A stretch of 29,441 nucleotides of DNA, from positions 1 through 29,441 of the forward strand of contig CAXRCC010000211.1 of assembly GCA_964228975.1 (NCBI GenBank), in the 5' to 3' direction. The stretch is from Paraneptunicella sp964228975. GTDB taxonomy: Bacteria > Pseudomonadota > Gammaproteobacteria > Enterobacterales > Alteromonadaceae. Shown piece by piece: positions 1 through 8,409 of the stretch. How positions within the stretch are numbered: position 1 is the stretch's first letter; each line of letters begins with the position of its first letter. A program made the position numbers and the translations under genes. A model generated the notes under the pieces. It ran no database searches and had not been told where the DNA came from. It worked only from the letters and a program-made list of their open reading frames with translations.

Positions 1-2
1 AA

Positions 3-3000
3 TTAACTGGCTTTTCTGCAGAAGTAGCCAGTGAAGGCAACAAAGCACAACTCGCATACACGCACGACTTAAAGCGTGGTGCTATCGTTGCTAAATATCG
101 TCAACAAATTCAAGGCATTGAAGTATTCAACAAAGAATACAATGTCATGATGGACAGAGAGTACAATCTTGTAGCGGGTGCGGGTTATTTCGCAAACAAA
201 GCACCAGCAAGCCAAGTTATCGCTCTTCTGTCTGATTTCGGTTCTGCTGAAACTGCTGTTCAAACAGCCATCGCAGACTTAAGCAAGAAAGCATCTAATG
301 TTCAGCTGTCTGTTTCTGAAGAAAAAAATGGTTACCAACTTTTTGAAGCGACAACAACGAGCGGCCCTCAGGTTCTTGGTCATCCTCGCGCGAAAAAAGT
401 ATTCTACGATGTCAACGGCACAATGGTTGCGGCTTACTACGTGGAAGTGACTTTAGGTGAAACAGAAGCCGTAACAAGCTTAGACCACAGTTACGTTATT
501 GAAGCGAGCTCTGGCAAAATCTTATTCCGTAACAACCTTGTTGCGCACGAAGGTGAATTCACATACCGTGCCTATGCTGAGCCAAATGGTTTCCCTTGGG
601 AAGGTCCTCACGGTGACGTTATCCCAGCATTGGTTCAAGGCCAAGACACATCCGTTATTCTCGATGCACCACTTGTTACCGTTCGTAACTTCGACAAGAT
701 CAGCACAGATGATCCTTGGTTGCCAGACGATGCAACAATCACATCAGGTAACAACGTATTCGCATACGCAGACGTATTGCCGCCACAAGGCTTTAACGAT
801 GGTGACTACACTGCTGAAGTGACATCTGATAAAACATTTGATTACCAGTTAAATGGCGAAGAAAGAGCCTCTAACCTCATAAACGGTAAAGCAGGTGTTG
901 TTAACTTATTCGTAGTGAACAACTTCTTACACGACTGGTGGTACGATCACGGTTTCGACGAAGCGGCAGGTAACGCTCAGGCAGATAACTTTGGCCGTGG
1001 CGGTGTAGGCGGTGACCCTCTTGAAGTTCAAGGTCAAGACTACTCTGGCCTAAACAACGCGAACATGGCAACGCCTGCAGACGGTGGTAGCCCTCGCATG
1101 CAGCAGTTCTTGTACAACTCAAAAGATGCAGAAAACGGCGTTGACCAAGGTTTGACTATTACGTCTCACCCTGATCTTGGTATGCTACAAAGCTTGCAAC
1201 TGTCTTCTTTCGGTCCTGTACAATACGACACATTCTCTGGCGAAATTGTACGTTTAACTGACGGCGACGCTGTAAACAGTGGTTCAGAATTTGACGGCTG
1301 TGAAGCTGCAACAAACCCTGAAGCATTAGCGGGCAAAATCGCAATCATCGACCGTGGTAGCTGTGCATTTACGGTTAAAGTCAACAACGCACAAGATGCA
1401 GGCGCAATCGGCGCGATTGTCGTCAATAACGTTGACGATGGCACACCAGCTCCTATGGGTGGTGATGATCCTAACGTTACTATCCCTAACGTTGGTCTTA
1501 ACTTTGCTGACGGCCACGCTGTCTACGATTTGCTAGAAGCGGGCGACACAGTAACGGCTGAATTGTTCAGCAACTTCCCACTTAAAGATTCTTCATTCGA
1601 CAACGGTATCGTTGCTCACGAATGGGGCCACTACATCCAAAACCGTCTAGTAGGTAACGCAAACGGCTTGATTAACTTCCAAGGCCGCGCAATGGGCGAA
1701 GGTTGGAGTGACTTCCACTCAATGATGTTCTTGGTTAAGCAAGCTGACCGTAACATCGAAGGCAACAGCGAGTTCCAAGTACCTTACGCAACAGGTACCT
1801 ACGTAGAAGACTTCTTCACGGGTATTCGTCGTGTACCTTACACGCCAAATATGGAAGTTAACCCTCTATCATTCAGACACATTGAGTCTGGTGCGGGTAC
1901 TGACGTTGGCCTAGTAGGCACTAACGTTGCTTCTCCACACGCAGCGGGTGAAGTGTGGGGTACAGTATTATGGGATGTGTACGTACAACTATTGAACGCA
2001 CATGAGTTCGACGTTGCCCAAACACGCATGGCTGACTACCTAGTTGCAGGTTACAAGTTAACGCCAATTGCACCTACATACACAGAAGCGCGTGACGCAC
2101 TTCTTGCTGCAATGTTTGCAAACGATCCGGCTGACTATCAGCTAGCGCTTGAAGCATTTGCGCGTCGTGGTATGGGTCTAAGTGCGGTTTCTCCAGACAG
2201 AACAAGCACAACAAACGAAGGCGTTGTTGAAGCATTCGATACAGAGCTTTCTGCGTTCAATGCGGAATCTATCGCTATCGACGCATCATTCGACGGCGTA
2301 GAGCTAGGTTACTGTTCTAACGACAACATCTTCGATGTGGGCGAAACAGCAACTGTTACTGTATCTATCAAAAACGCGGGTAGCCAATCACTAGCTGGCA
2401 TCCCTGCTCGTCTAACCGTTGCAAGCGGTCACGATGTGACAATTGAAAACGACGGCATGATGACGTTCGAAAGTGTTGACCTATTTGAAACGTTGGCAAG
2501 CACGCCTCTTCAAGTCACACTAAACGAAGCAGGTATTGCTGATACGGTTGAGTTCCAAGTTGAATTCCTAGACGTTGACGGCGTTGAAACACCTGCGCCA
2601 GCATCGATTTCACTTGCTGTAAACATGGACTTCACGCCACGTGCAACAGACGGTGGTGAGTCTACAGACGACATGGAAACCTTCGCTTCAATCAACAACT
2701 GGTCTTTGAACATCATGGAAGGTGGTGAGCAAGCTGCAGATACACGCGGTCTTGACACAATCAACACTAGCTTCTTTGCTTCATTGAACCCAGGTGTTGA
2801 CCTTGGCACACAAACCATGTTCTTGTCGAACAACTCATTCTCTTCTGATGTTGCGATTGAGTCTCACCCAATTGAAGTTGGCTTCGGTGGCAACTTCGAA
2901 ATGAGCTTCTGGCACTTCTACTGGTTAGAGCAAAGCTTTGACGGTGGTGTTGTTGAAATCAGCGTAAACGGCGGCGACTGGGTAGACGTAACTGAAGTAG

Positions 3001-3683
3001 GCGGTGTATTCCAGACAGGTTACACAGGCGAGCTTCAAGGCGAGCTACCAGGACGTTCAACGTTCACAGGCTTAAACGGTGACCTTGCGACAGCAGCAGG
3101 TAACATGGAAACCATCAGCTTTGGTAACGCACTAGACGGCCAAACAGTACGCTTACGTTTCCGCGTTGTATCTGACGTTGCAGTTGCTGACTTCGGTTGG
3201 AACATCGATAACGTGACCTTCACGAATATTTCTTCTCCAGTATTCACAGACCTAGTAGCAGGTAACACATTCGCGTGTGACAACTCTGCACCTAAGTTGA
3301 CGCTATCTGATGCAGAAATCACTGTGAATGAAGGCCAAGCATCAACGGTTTCTGTCGCTCTAACAGACAGAAACGCTGATGACACTCACACATACACGTG
3401 GACGCAAACGGATGGTCCAGCAGCAACACTAGCAGGTGCAGATACAGCAGAGCTGACATTCACACCAGCTGACGTAGCAGCAACGACAACACTAACGTTC
3501 CAAGTAGCCGTTAATGACGGTACGGATACAGTGACATCAGCAGTTAACGTAACAGTTAACGATGTTCCTGCACCAGTAACGCCGCCTACACCGCCTAGCA
3601 CATCTAGCGGTGGTGGTTCTGTTCCTTGGTACAGTGTATTACTTCTTTCTTTAGTTGGTTTGCGCAGACGCAACAAAAAATAA
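3..3683 (+). CDS. Secreted M36 (fungalysin-like) metalloprotease with PA domain and GlyGly-CTERM tail, 5' partial
   Basis: This is a zinc endopeptidase predicted to be exported and processed at the cell surface. The reading frame is open from base 3, so the ATG at 147 is internal and the signal peptide lies outside the window. An FTP-like propeptide comes first. The catalytic motif HEWGH lies at 1617-1631 and the third zinc ligand Glu, in GEGWSDF, at 1698-1700, as in peptidase family M36. A PA (protease-associated) domain is inserted just before the active site (about 1230-1570). Downstream are a CARDB/Ig-like region (about 2270-2620), a MAM- or immune-inhibitor-A-like beta region (about 2850-3230) and a PKD-like domain (about 3290-3570). 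The C-terminus has a Pro/Thr/Ser linker, GGGS at 3609-3620, a hydrophobic segment starting with Trp, and RRRNKK. This is the GlyGly-CTERM signal cut by rhombosortase. Codon use is strongly biased to AAC, TTC, GGT and CGT, suggesting high expression. No rhombosortase gene is in the window. Confidence 0.95.
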   Translation, partial: LTGFSAEVASEGNKAQLAYTHDLKRGAIVAKYRQQIQGIEVFNKEYNVMMDREYNLVAGAGYFANKAPASQVIALLSDFGSAETAVQTAIADLSKKASNVQLSVSEEKNGYQLFEATTTSGPQVLGHPRAKKVFYDVNGTMVAAYYVEVTLGETEAVTSLDHSYVIEASSGKILFRNNLVAHEGEFTYRAYAEPNGFPWEGPHGDVIPALVQGQDTSVILDAPLVTVRNFDKISTDDPWLPDDATITSGNNVFAYADVLPPQGFNDGDYTAEVTSDKTFDYQLNGEERASNLINGKAGVVNLFVVNNFLHDWWYDHGFDEAAGNAQADNFGRGGVGGDPLEVQGQDYSGLNNANMATPADGGSPRMQQFLYNSKDAENGVDQGLTITSHPDLGMLQSLQLSSFGPVQYDTFSGEIVRLTDGDAVNSGSEFDGCEAATNPEALAGKIAIIDRGSCAFTVKVNNAQDAGAIGAIVVNNVDDGTPAPMGGDDPNVTIPNVGLNFADGHAVYDLLEAGDTVTAELFSNFPLKDSSFDNGIVAHEWGHYIQNRLVGNANGLINFQGRAMGEGWSDFHSMMFLVKQADRNIEGNSEFQVPYATGTYVEDFFTGIRRVPYTPNMEVNPLSFRHIESGAGTDVGLVGTNVASPHAAGEVWGTVLWDVYVQLLNAHEFDVAQTRMADYLVAGYKLTPIAPTYTEARDALLAAMFANDPADYQLALEAFARRGMGLSAVSPDRTSTTNEGVVEAFDTELSAFNAESIAIDASFDGVELGYCSNDNIFDVGETATVTVSIKNAGSQSLAGIPARLTVASGHDVTIENDGMMTFESVDLFETLASTPLQVTLNEAGIADTVEFQVEFLDVDGVETPAPASISLAVNMDFTPRATDGGESTDDMETFASINNWSLNIMEGGEQAADTRGLDTINTSFFASLNPGVDLGTQTMFLSNNSFSSDVAIESHPIEVGFGGNFEMSFWHFYWLEQSFDGGVVEISVNGGDWVDVTEVGGVFQTGYTGELQGELPGRSTFTGLNGDLATAAGNMETISFGNALDGQTVRLRFRVVSDVAVADFGWNIDNVTFTNISSPVFTDLVAGNTFACDNSAPKLTLSDAEITVNEGQASTVSVALTDRNADDTHTYTWTQTDGPAATLAGADTAELTFTPADVAATTTLTFQVAVNDGTDTVTSAVNVTVNDVPAPVTPPTPPSTSSGGGSVPWYSVLLLSLVGLRRRNKK

Positions 3684-3710
3684 GCTAAAGACTGATTAAG
3701 CTTAATATTG

Positions 3711-3740
3711 AAAAGAGTGCGCTTGTCGCACTCTTTTTTT
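3711..3740 (+). terminator. Rho-independent terminator of the M36 protease gene
   Basis: An 11-bp perfect stem (3711-3721 with 3727-3737) closes a 5-nt loop and runs into seven or more T residues. It lies 27 nt after the protease stop codon. A 12-bp palindrome (3695-3706) precedes it. Confidence 0.93.
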
Positions 3741-3832
3741 ATGCCTGCTTAGGTATTGCATCTGATTGATAAATAGGTCAATACTTACACCTCAAAAACG
3801 CTTACCCACCGAAAGACTTTTAGGACGATTCA

Positions 3833-4435
3833 ATGCAACAGAGCCACCTTTTTGCCCACCTCGCTAGAATGAAGTTAATCAGCCGCTGGCCACTGATGAG
3901 AAACGTGTATCAAGAAAATGTACAAGAGCACAGCTTACAAGTGGCCATGGTTGCTCACGCCCTCGCATTGATCAAAAACGAATATTTTGGCGGCACATTG
4001 GATGCCAATAAAATTGCCACGACGGCCATGTTTCACGATGTTTCCGAAGTACTCACAGGCGACCTACCTAACCCTGTTAAATACTTCAATGAAGCCATTA
4101 AAGAAGAATACAAAAAGATTGAAAAAATCGCGGAGCAGAAACTGATTGAAATGGCGCCAGAAGGCTTACGCGAAGAATACGCCGAGTTAATCCATCAAGA
4201 TGCATGTTCGGATGAAGAGAAGTTCATTATTAAAGCCGCAGACGTAATTTGTGCTTACCTAAAAACACTCGAGGAGCTGTCCGCAGGTAACAAAGAGTTT
4301 GGCTTAGCGAAAAAGCGCCTGGATGATCAACTAAAAGAATATCACTCAGAAGAAGTCGCACTATTTTTAGAGATTTTCGTCCCCAGCTTCGATTTGAGTT
4401 TGGATGAAATCACCTTACGAGAGTACTCCATTTAA
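3833..4435 (+). CDS. yfbR: 5'-deoxynucleotidase YfbR (HD domain)
   Basis: This is a cytosolic metal-dependent HD phosphohydrolase that removes phosphate from deoxynucleoside 5'-monophosphates. The 200-residue protein is almost the same length as E. coli YfbR and follows it closely from end to end as I recall that sequence. Substrate-site residues are in RWPLMRN (18-24). Metal ligands are His33 in EHSLQVA, His68-Asp69 in FHDVSEV, and the later Asp in KAADVICAYLK. The ATG has an AGGA ribosome site 7 nt upstream. It is followed after 36 nt by the dGTPase gene on the same strand, so the two probably form a deoxynucleotide-degradation operon. The preceding gene is shut off by a terminator, so a promoter must lie in 3741-3832, but no convincing -35/-10 pair is visible there. 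Confidence 0.96.
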   Translation: MQQSHLFAHLARMKLISRWPLMRNVYQENVQEHSLQVAMVAHALALIKNEYFGGTLDANKIATTAMFHDVSEVLTGDLPNPVKYFNEAIKEEYKKIEKIAEQKLIEMAPEGLREEYAELIHQDACSDEEKFIIKAADVICAYLKTLEELSAGNKEFGLAKKRLDDQLKEYHSEEVALFLEIFVPSFDLSLDEITLREYSI

Positions 4436-4471
4436 CGCCCTTACCTAACACTTTAATTGTGGAGACACGCC

Positions 4472-5827
4472 ATGCCCGCTAGCTTTTGGACTGAACGACG
4501 AGAACGCATACAATCGCAACGACAAGGCGACCACCGCTCCGTATACCAAAGAGACAAAGCACGCATTCTCCACTCAGCAGCCTTTCGGCGACTACAAGCC
4601 AAAACCCAAGTACTCGGTGTCGGCAATGGCGATTTTCACCGTACACGTTTAACGCATTCGCTTGAGGCTTCTCAAATTGGTCAGGGCATTACGATTCGAC
4701 TGGCAACCAAGTATCCACAATATGCAGATCGCTTAGGGCTCGACCCGACATTAATAGAAGGCTTATGTCTTGCTCATGATATTGGTCACCCGCCCTTTGG
4801 CCACGGCGGTGAAATCGCCTTAAATTACATGATGCGTGACCACGGCGGGTTTGAGGGTAATGGACAAACTTTTAGGATCATTACCAAACTCGAGCCTTAT
4901 ACGCCAACTAATGGCATGAACCTAAGTCGACGCTCATTACTTGGTTTAGTCAAATATCCGCACTTTCTTGATCACCTACAAAAACAGCGTGCCCCCTCGC
5001 CTTGTACCGACCCGAAAATGATCAAAGCGTATGAATGGCTGCCGCCCAAAGGCTTATTTCAAGACGATGCGGACGCCTTCGAATGGCTACTTGAGCCACT
5101 AAGTGTTGAAGATCAGCAACGTTTTCAAAGCACTCATGACAACACTGAGCCTACGCGCCACTTAAAAACACGCTTCAAATCCTTTGACTGCTCCATCATG
5201 GAATTGGCAGACGATATTGCTTATGCCATTCATGATTTAGAAGATGCCATCGTGATGGGAATCATTCAGCGTCACCACTTTGATGACGAACTCATTTCCC
5301 CCATTCACGAATTACACGCAGGCTGGATCAGTCAGCACATTCAAGCGCTGGGTCAAAAGCTGTTTAATGGTGAACACTTCGAGCGAAAAGACGCCATTGG
5401 CGCACTGGTTAACCATTTCATTTCTGCCATTGATATTCACGATCTCGCAGCGCAACAAAATACAGAAGCGCACTTTGAAGACGATTTACTGCGTTTTAAC
5501 GCGGTGATACCACAAGAACAAAAAGCCGTGCTCAAGGTGTTCAAGGATTTTGTGTATCAACGCGTGATCCAAAAGCCAGAAATGCAGCAACTCGAATACA
5601 AGGGCCAACAGATAATTATGGCGTTGTTTACCGCGTTTAGTTCAGACCCAGAGCGCCTGCTTCCCACCAATACGCGCAAGCGCTGGCAAGAGGCACAAGA
5701 CGAAGGCAATGCGCTTCGAGTTATCTCCGATTACATTTCGGGTATGACAGATGGGTTTGCCTTTAGAATGCACAGCAACTTATTCATGCCACAAAACCAA
5801 GGCGCAAGCCTTTACGGAATGTATTGA
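4472..5827 (+). CDS. dgt: Deoxyguanosinetriphosphate triphosphohydrolase (dGTPase, HD family)
   Basis: This enzyme hydrolyses dNTPs, classically dGTP, to deoxynucleoside plus triphosphate and so controls dNTP pools. From the chosen ATG the protein has 451 residues, which fits the bacterial dGTPase-like group. Motifs are RRLQAKTQV (39-47), His62 in RLTHSLEAS, His102-Asp103 in AHDIGHPPFGHGGE, and a later Asp in ADDIAYAIHDLEDAI, giving the H..HD..D metal site. A TTG at 4457 would add five residues. I chose the ATG at 4472 because GGAG at 4461-4464 sits 7 nt before it and because MPASFWTERR resembles family starts. It lies 36 nt after yfbR, and the pair would act in succession or in parallel on deoxynucleotides. 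No T-tract terminator follows. Confidence 0.93.
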   Translation: MPASFWTERRERIQSQRQGDHRSVYQRDKARILHSAAFRRLQAKTQVLGVGNGDFHRTRLTHSLEASQIGQGITIRLATKYPQYADRLGLDPTLIEGLCLAHDIGHPPFGHGGEIALNYMMRDHGGFEGNGQTFRIITKLEPYTPTNGMNLSRRSLLGLVKYPHFLDHLQKQRAPSPCTDPKMIKAYEWLPPKGLFQDDADAFEWLLEPLSVEDQQRFQSTHDNTEPTRHLKTRFKSFDCSIMELADDIAYAIHDLEDAIVMGIIQRHHFDDELISPIHELHAGWISQHIQALGQKLFNGEHFERKDAIGALVNHFISAIDIHDLAAQQNTEAHFEDDLLRFNAVIPQEQKAVLKVFKDFVYQRVIQKPEMQQLEYKGQQIIMALFTAFSSDPERLLPTNTRKRWQEAQDEGNALRVISDYISGMTDGFAFRMHSNLFMPQNQGASLYGMY

Positions 5828-5865
5828 TTTATTTAGCTTTATAAGCAACTATGCACTGAAAACAT

Positions 5866-5879
5866 GCCTGTTAACAGGC
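5866..5879. repeat. Short palindrome after dgt
   Basis: A 5-bp stem around TTAA forms a perfect 14-bp palindrome 39 nt after the dgt stop. No T-run follows on either strand, so I do not call it a terminator. Function unknown. Confidence 0.4.
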
Positions 5880-5912
5880 CCGAACGAGCACGCAGGTGCA
5901 TCACCGCTTTGC

Positions 5913-5949
5913 GTTACCTAAAACTTCTGGCTAAAGTTTTAAGGTAAAC
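5913..5949. repeat. Long imperfect hairpin upstream of the Sel1-repeat gene
   Basis: TAAAACTT at 5919-5926 pairs perfectly with 5934-5941 around a 7-nt loop. The stem continues through TACC (5915-5918) pairing with GGTA (5943-5946) across one bulged base. There is no T-tract. It ends about 41 nt before the next start codon, so it could be a leader structure or operator. Confidence 0.5.
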
Positions 5950-5990
5950 AACAGATTAATAGATGAAAACACTTTCTGGCTAGGGTACAC

Positions 5991-6548
5991 ATGAGAGACG
6001 ATTCAACAGTAGAAACGCTATCAGACGAAACGGAAGAAGCCTTTTTATTAGAAAGCGAGCCTGAACTCGTTTTTGAAGACGATGAAACGCAAGAAGAGCG
6101 CGAAACACAAATCATCGAAAGCACCGATAAAGCACAAGAAGAAAGCCGTGTGTTGCAAGTTGAATCCGTCATCGATACTAACGGGCAAATGGATATGGCC
6201 CACCACACCGATCACTGCCCTGTAGAAACCGCCGATCAGCAATTCGCGACAGGCGTTCATCAAATTAAATCGCTCGGCAACCACTATTTAGGCGCCAAAT
6301 GGTTCCGCAAAGCCGGTATGCAAGGTCATGCTAAAGCGCAGTTTTATTTAGGACTCATGTTTATTAAAGGCGAAGGGGTGCCCAAAAGCCTCTTTCATGC
6401 CTATTGTTGGTTGAGTTTAGCCAGTTGCCAAAATTTTGAAGAAGCCAAAGCGGCCCGAAAAAACTTGGAGCCCTACTTAACCGCCAAGGAAATGAATGCG
6501 GCTCTGCGACTCGCAGCAGATAGAATTGAACAAATCTTCGAGCATTAA
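5991..6548 (+). CDS. Acidic Sel1-repeat (TPR-like) protein
   Basis: This 185-residue protein has no signal peptide or membrane segment. Residues 1-60 are very acidic and probably disordered, rich in Glu/Asp with ETEE and EDDETQEE patches. Residues 100-160 hold Sel1-type helical repeats, recognised by AKWFRKAGMQGHAKAQFYLG and the following YLGLMFIKGEGVPKSLFHAYCWLSLA. Sel1 repeats usually mediate protein-protein contacts, and the partner is not evident. The start at 5991 has a weak AGGG site about 6 nt upstream. An ATG at 5963 is out of frame. The gene stands alone between dgt and msrP, with a hairpin in front and a probable terminator behind. Specific function is unknown. Confidence 0.8.
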   Translation: MRDDSTVETLSDETEEAFLLESEPELVFEDDETQEERETQIIESTDKAQEESRVLQVESVIDTNGQMDMAHHTDHCPVETADQQFATGVHQIKSLGNHYLGAKWFRKAGMQGHAKAQFYLGLMFIKGEGVPKSLFHAYCWLSLASCQNFEEAKAARKNLEPYLTAKEMNAALRLAADRIEQIFEH

Positions 6549-6552
6549 TCTT

Positions 6553-6603
6553 GCCTAATTTTCGCACGGAACATAAAAAATTAAGCATTAGGCCCTCTTT
6601 TTT
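6553..6603 (+). terminator. Probable terminator after the Sel1-repeat gene
   Basis: GCCTAAT at 6553-6559 pairs with ATTAGGC at 6587-6593. The inside is AT-rich and partly pairs (TTTT with AAAA). Six T residues follow at 6598-6603. The stem is imperfect, so this is moderate evidence only. Confidence 0.45.
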
Positions 6604-6713
6604 ATATTAAAGCGTAATTTTTACCTGTTTTCCTCTTTCTTCCTTTACATATAGGAGCACGTCTCGTGCCTTTCTTTTAAAAATTAAGCTCAATATATGC
6701 AGGTAGAGCCAAT

Positions 6714-7721
6714 ATGCTAATAAAGATCACAAAACGTAGCGCTGAAAAAGAAAGCCAAGTTACTGATGAATCGATATTCAACGATCGTCGCCGCATCATT
6801 AAAGGCCTTGGCTTTGCAGGAATGGGCTCTTTGTTAGCCAGCAGCCAACACGCTAACGCCATCTCCTTATTTGGCTCGTCTGATGAAGAAACCTTTAAAC
6901 AAAAGGCGCTAAACTTCACAAAGCCAGATGCCTTTCAAATCGACGATACACTTACCCCCGAATTAAAAGCCACGCGATATAACAATTTTTATGAGTTTGG
7001 TTTAGGTAAAGATGACCCGTTCGAAAACAGTCAGTCCTTCTCAACCGATCCTTGGAAGCTCGTCATTGACGGTGAAGTAGAAAAGTCGGTTACGCTTGAT
7101 TACGACGACCTTTTCTCCAGCTTTGATATTGAAGAACGCATTTACCGTCTGCGATGTGTAGAAGCTTGGTCAATGGTGATTCCTTGGGTAGGCTTCCCAC
7201 TTCATAAGTTACTTGAAAAAGCCAAACCACTGAGCAGCGCAAAATACGTATCGTTTAAAACCGTATTTAATCCAAAACAAATGCCCGGACAAAAGAGTCG
7301 TTATGTGGGCGGAGGCATTGATTACCCCTATCGAGAAGGCCTGCGTATGGATGAAGCAATGCATCCCTTATCCTTTTTAGCGGTAGGCATTTACGGTAAA
7401 ACATTACCTCCACAAAATGGTGCCCCGATTCGCCTCGTCGTTCCGTGGAAATATGGCTTTAAGAGCATCAAATCCATTGTTCGAATCGAACTTACCGAAA
7501 AAGAACCGAAAACCACTTGGAGCATGCTTGCCCCCAATGAATACGGATTTTATGCCAACGTTAACCCGAAGGTATCGCATCCTCGGTGGAGCCAAGCAAA
7601 AGAGCGGAGAATCACATCCGGTGGCTTGCTAAACCGCAGCAGAATCGATACACAAATGTTTAACGGCTATGATGAAGTTGCCTCTTTGTACCGTGGAATG
7701 GATCTAAGCAAGTATTATTAA
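6714..7721 (+). CDS. msrP: Protein-methionine-sulfoxide reductase catalytic subunit MsrP (YedY)
   Basis: This is a periplasmic molybdopterin enzyme that reduces methionine sulfoxide in envelope proteins, with electrons from the membrane heme protein MsrQ. The 335-residue protein has a Tat signal: RRR at 25-27 in NDRRRIIKGLGFAG, with likely cleavage after SSQHANA near residue 49. Mo-coordinating Cys148 lies in RLRCVEAWSM. Family blocks YNNFYEFGLGKDDP, MPGQKSRYVGGG, PPQNGAPIRLVVPWKYGFKS and HPRWSQA are all present, and the alignment recalled against E. coli MsrP is end to end. The Tat passage implies folding and cofactor insertion in the cytoplasm. The start is supported by the normal distance to the Tat motif. 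msrQ follows 18 nt downstream, the standard operon. Confidence 0.97.
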   Translation: MLIKITKRSAEKESQVTDESIFNDRRRIIKGLGFAGMGSLLASSQHANAISLFGSSDEETFKQKALNFTKPDAFQIDDTLTPELKATRYNNFYEFGLGKDDPFENSQSFSTDPWKLVIDGEVEKSVTLDYDDLFSSFDIEERIYRLRCVEAWSMVIPWVGFPLHKLLEKAKPLSSAKYVSFKTVFNPKQMPGQKSRYVGGGIDYPYREGLRMDEAMHPLSFLAVGIYGKTLPPQNGAPIRLVVPWKYGFKSIKSIVRIELTEKEPKTTWSMLAPNEYGFYANVNPKVSHPRWSQAKERRITSGGLLNRSRIDTQMFNGYDEVASLYRGMDLSKYY

Positions 7722-7739
7722 GTTGAAGTTGTTCTTTCT

Positions 7740-8354
7740 ATGTTTAGAGTAAAGCCTGTTCATATCACAGCCATTAAGGTGATCACTCACCTTGTGTGCT
7801 TGGCTTATATTGCCGTTTTCTATTACTGGGGATTTACCGATCAACTCGACGGCGATCCCGTTAAAATCCTGATACATGAAATGGGAATAGCAGCATTAAA
7901 TATGTTGCTATTAACACTCATATTAACGCCACTAGCTCAAACTTTTCGCCAAGGTGCGCTCATCAATTTAAGGCGCTTGTTTGGCTTATACAGCTTTGTT
8001 TTTGCGGTTTTACACTTCGCTAACTACTTATTGTTCGACTTGCAATTGGATTGGAGCAACCTGTTTGAAGACATTATTAAGCGCCCTTACATCACGATAG
8101 GCTTTATTAGCTTAATCATCCTTCTTTTGCTGAGCCTTACCTCACCCATGCGCATCCGTAAAAAGATGAAAAAACATTGGCAATCTTTGCACAACTTGGT
8201 TTATTTATGCGCAGGACTCGCCGTATTGCACTACCTGTGGTCGGTAAAAACTGTTGTTGGAAAGCCACTTATCTACCTGTTTTTACTGATTATTATACTG
8301 TCTTTTAGAAGGCAGAAGCTAAACCACTGGATAAAAAGACAGTTTAAAGCTTGA
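7740..8354 (+). CDS. msrQ: Heme-binding membrane subunit MsrQ (YedZ)
   Basis: This is an inner-membrane b-type heme protein of the ferric-reductase-like family that passes electrons from the respiratory chain to MsrP. The 204 residues contain about six hydrophobic segments (about 12-33, 44-65, 80-97, 115-133, 148-164 and 170-186). Histidines in HEMGIAALN, FAVLHFANYL, WQSLHNLVYL and AVLHYLWSVK are candidate heme ligands. Order and spacing after msrP (18 nt) match the known operon. The ribosome site is weak, so translation may depend partly on upstream ribosomes. The C-terminus is basic (RRQKLNHWIKRQFKA), consistent with a cytosolic tail. Confidence 0.94.
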   Translation: MFRVKPVHITAIKVITHLVCLAYIAVFYYWGFTDQLDGDPVKILIHEMGIAALNMLLLTLILTPLAQTFRQGALINLRRLFGLYSFVFAVLHFANYLLFDLQLDWSNLFEDIIKRPYITIGFISLIILLLLSLTSPMRIRKKMKKHWQSLHNLVYLCAGLAVLHYLWSVKTVVGKPLIYLFLLIIILSFRRQKLNHWIKRQFKA

Positions 8355-8377
8355 TCTGTACAAATTTTCGATATACT
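8351..8377 (+). promoter_or_regulatory. Candidate promoter of the sulA-like gene
   Basis: TTGATC (8351-8356) and TATACT (8372-8377) form a sigma-70-like pair with a short 15-nt spacer. The -10 overlaps the left end of the LexA box, as expected for SOS repression. The short spacer keeps confidence moderate. Confidence 0.4.
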
Positions 8378-8391
8378 GTTTACCTATACAG
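8376..8391. promoter_or_regulatory. LexA operator (SOS box)
   Basis: CTGT-N8-ACAG matches the gammaproteobacterial LexA consensus. It is embedded in a larger dyad (TACTGT and ACAGTA) and ends 18 nt before the ATG of the SulA-like gene, so it should repress that gene until DNA damage. Confidence 0.9.
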
Positions 8392-8409
8392 TATGTCGGA
8401 GATTTTGTT

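Noticed and set aside
3035..3676. Long minus-strand ORFs opposite the M36 gene
   Set aside because: They are shadows of a strongly biased coding frame, with no ribosome sites or family resemblance.
6657..6678. GCACG-TCT-CGTGC followed by TTTCTTTT before msrP as a terminator or attenuator
   Set aside because: A 5-bp stem with a 3-nt loop and an interrupted T-run is too weak to call.
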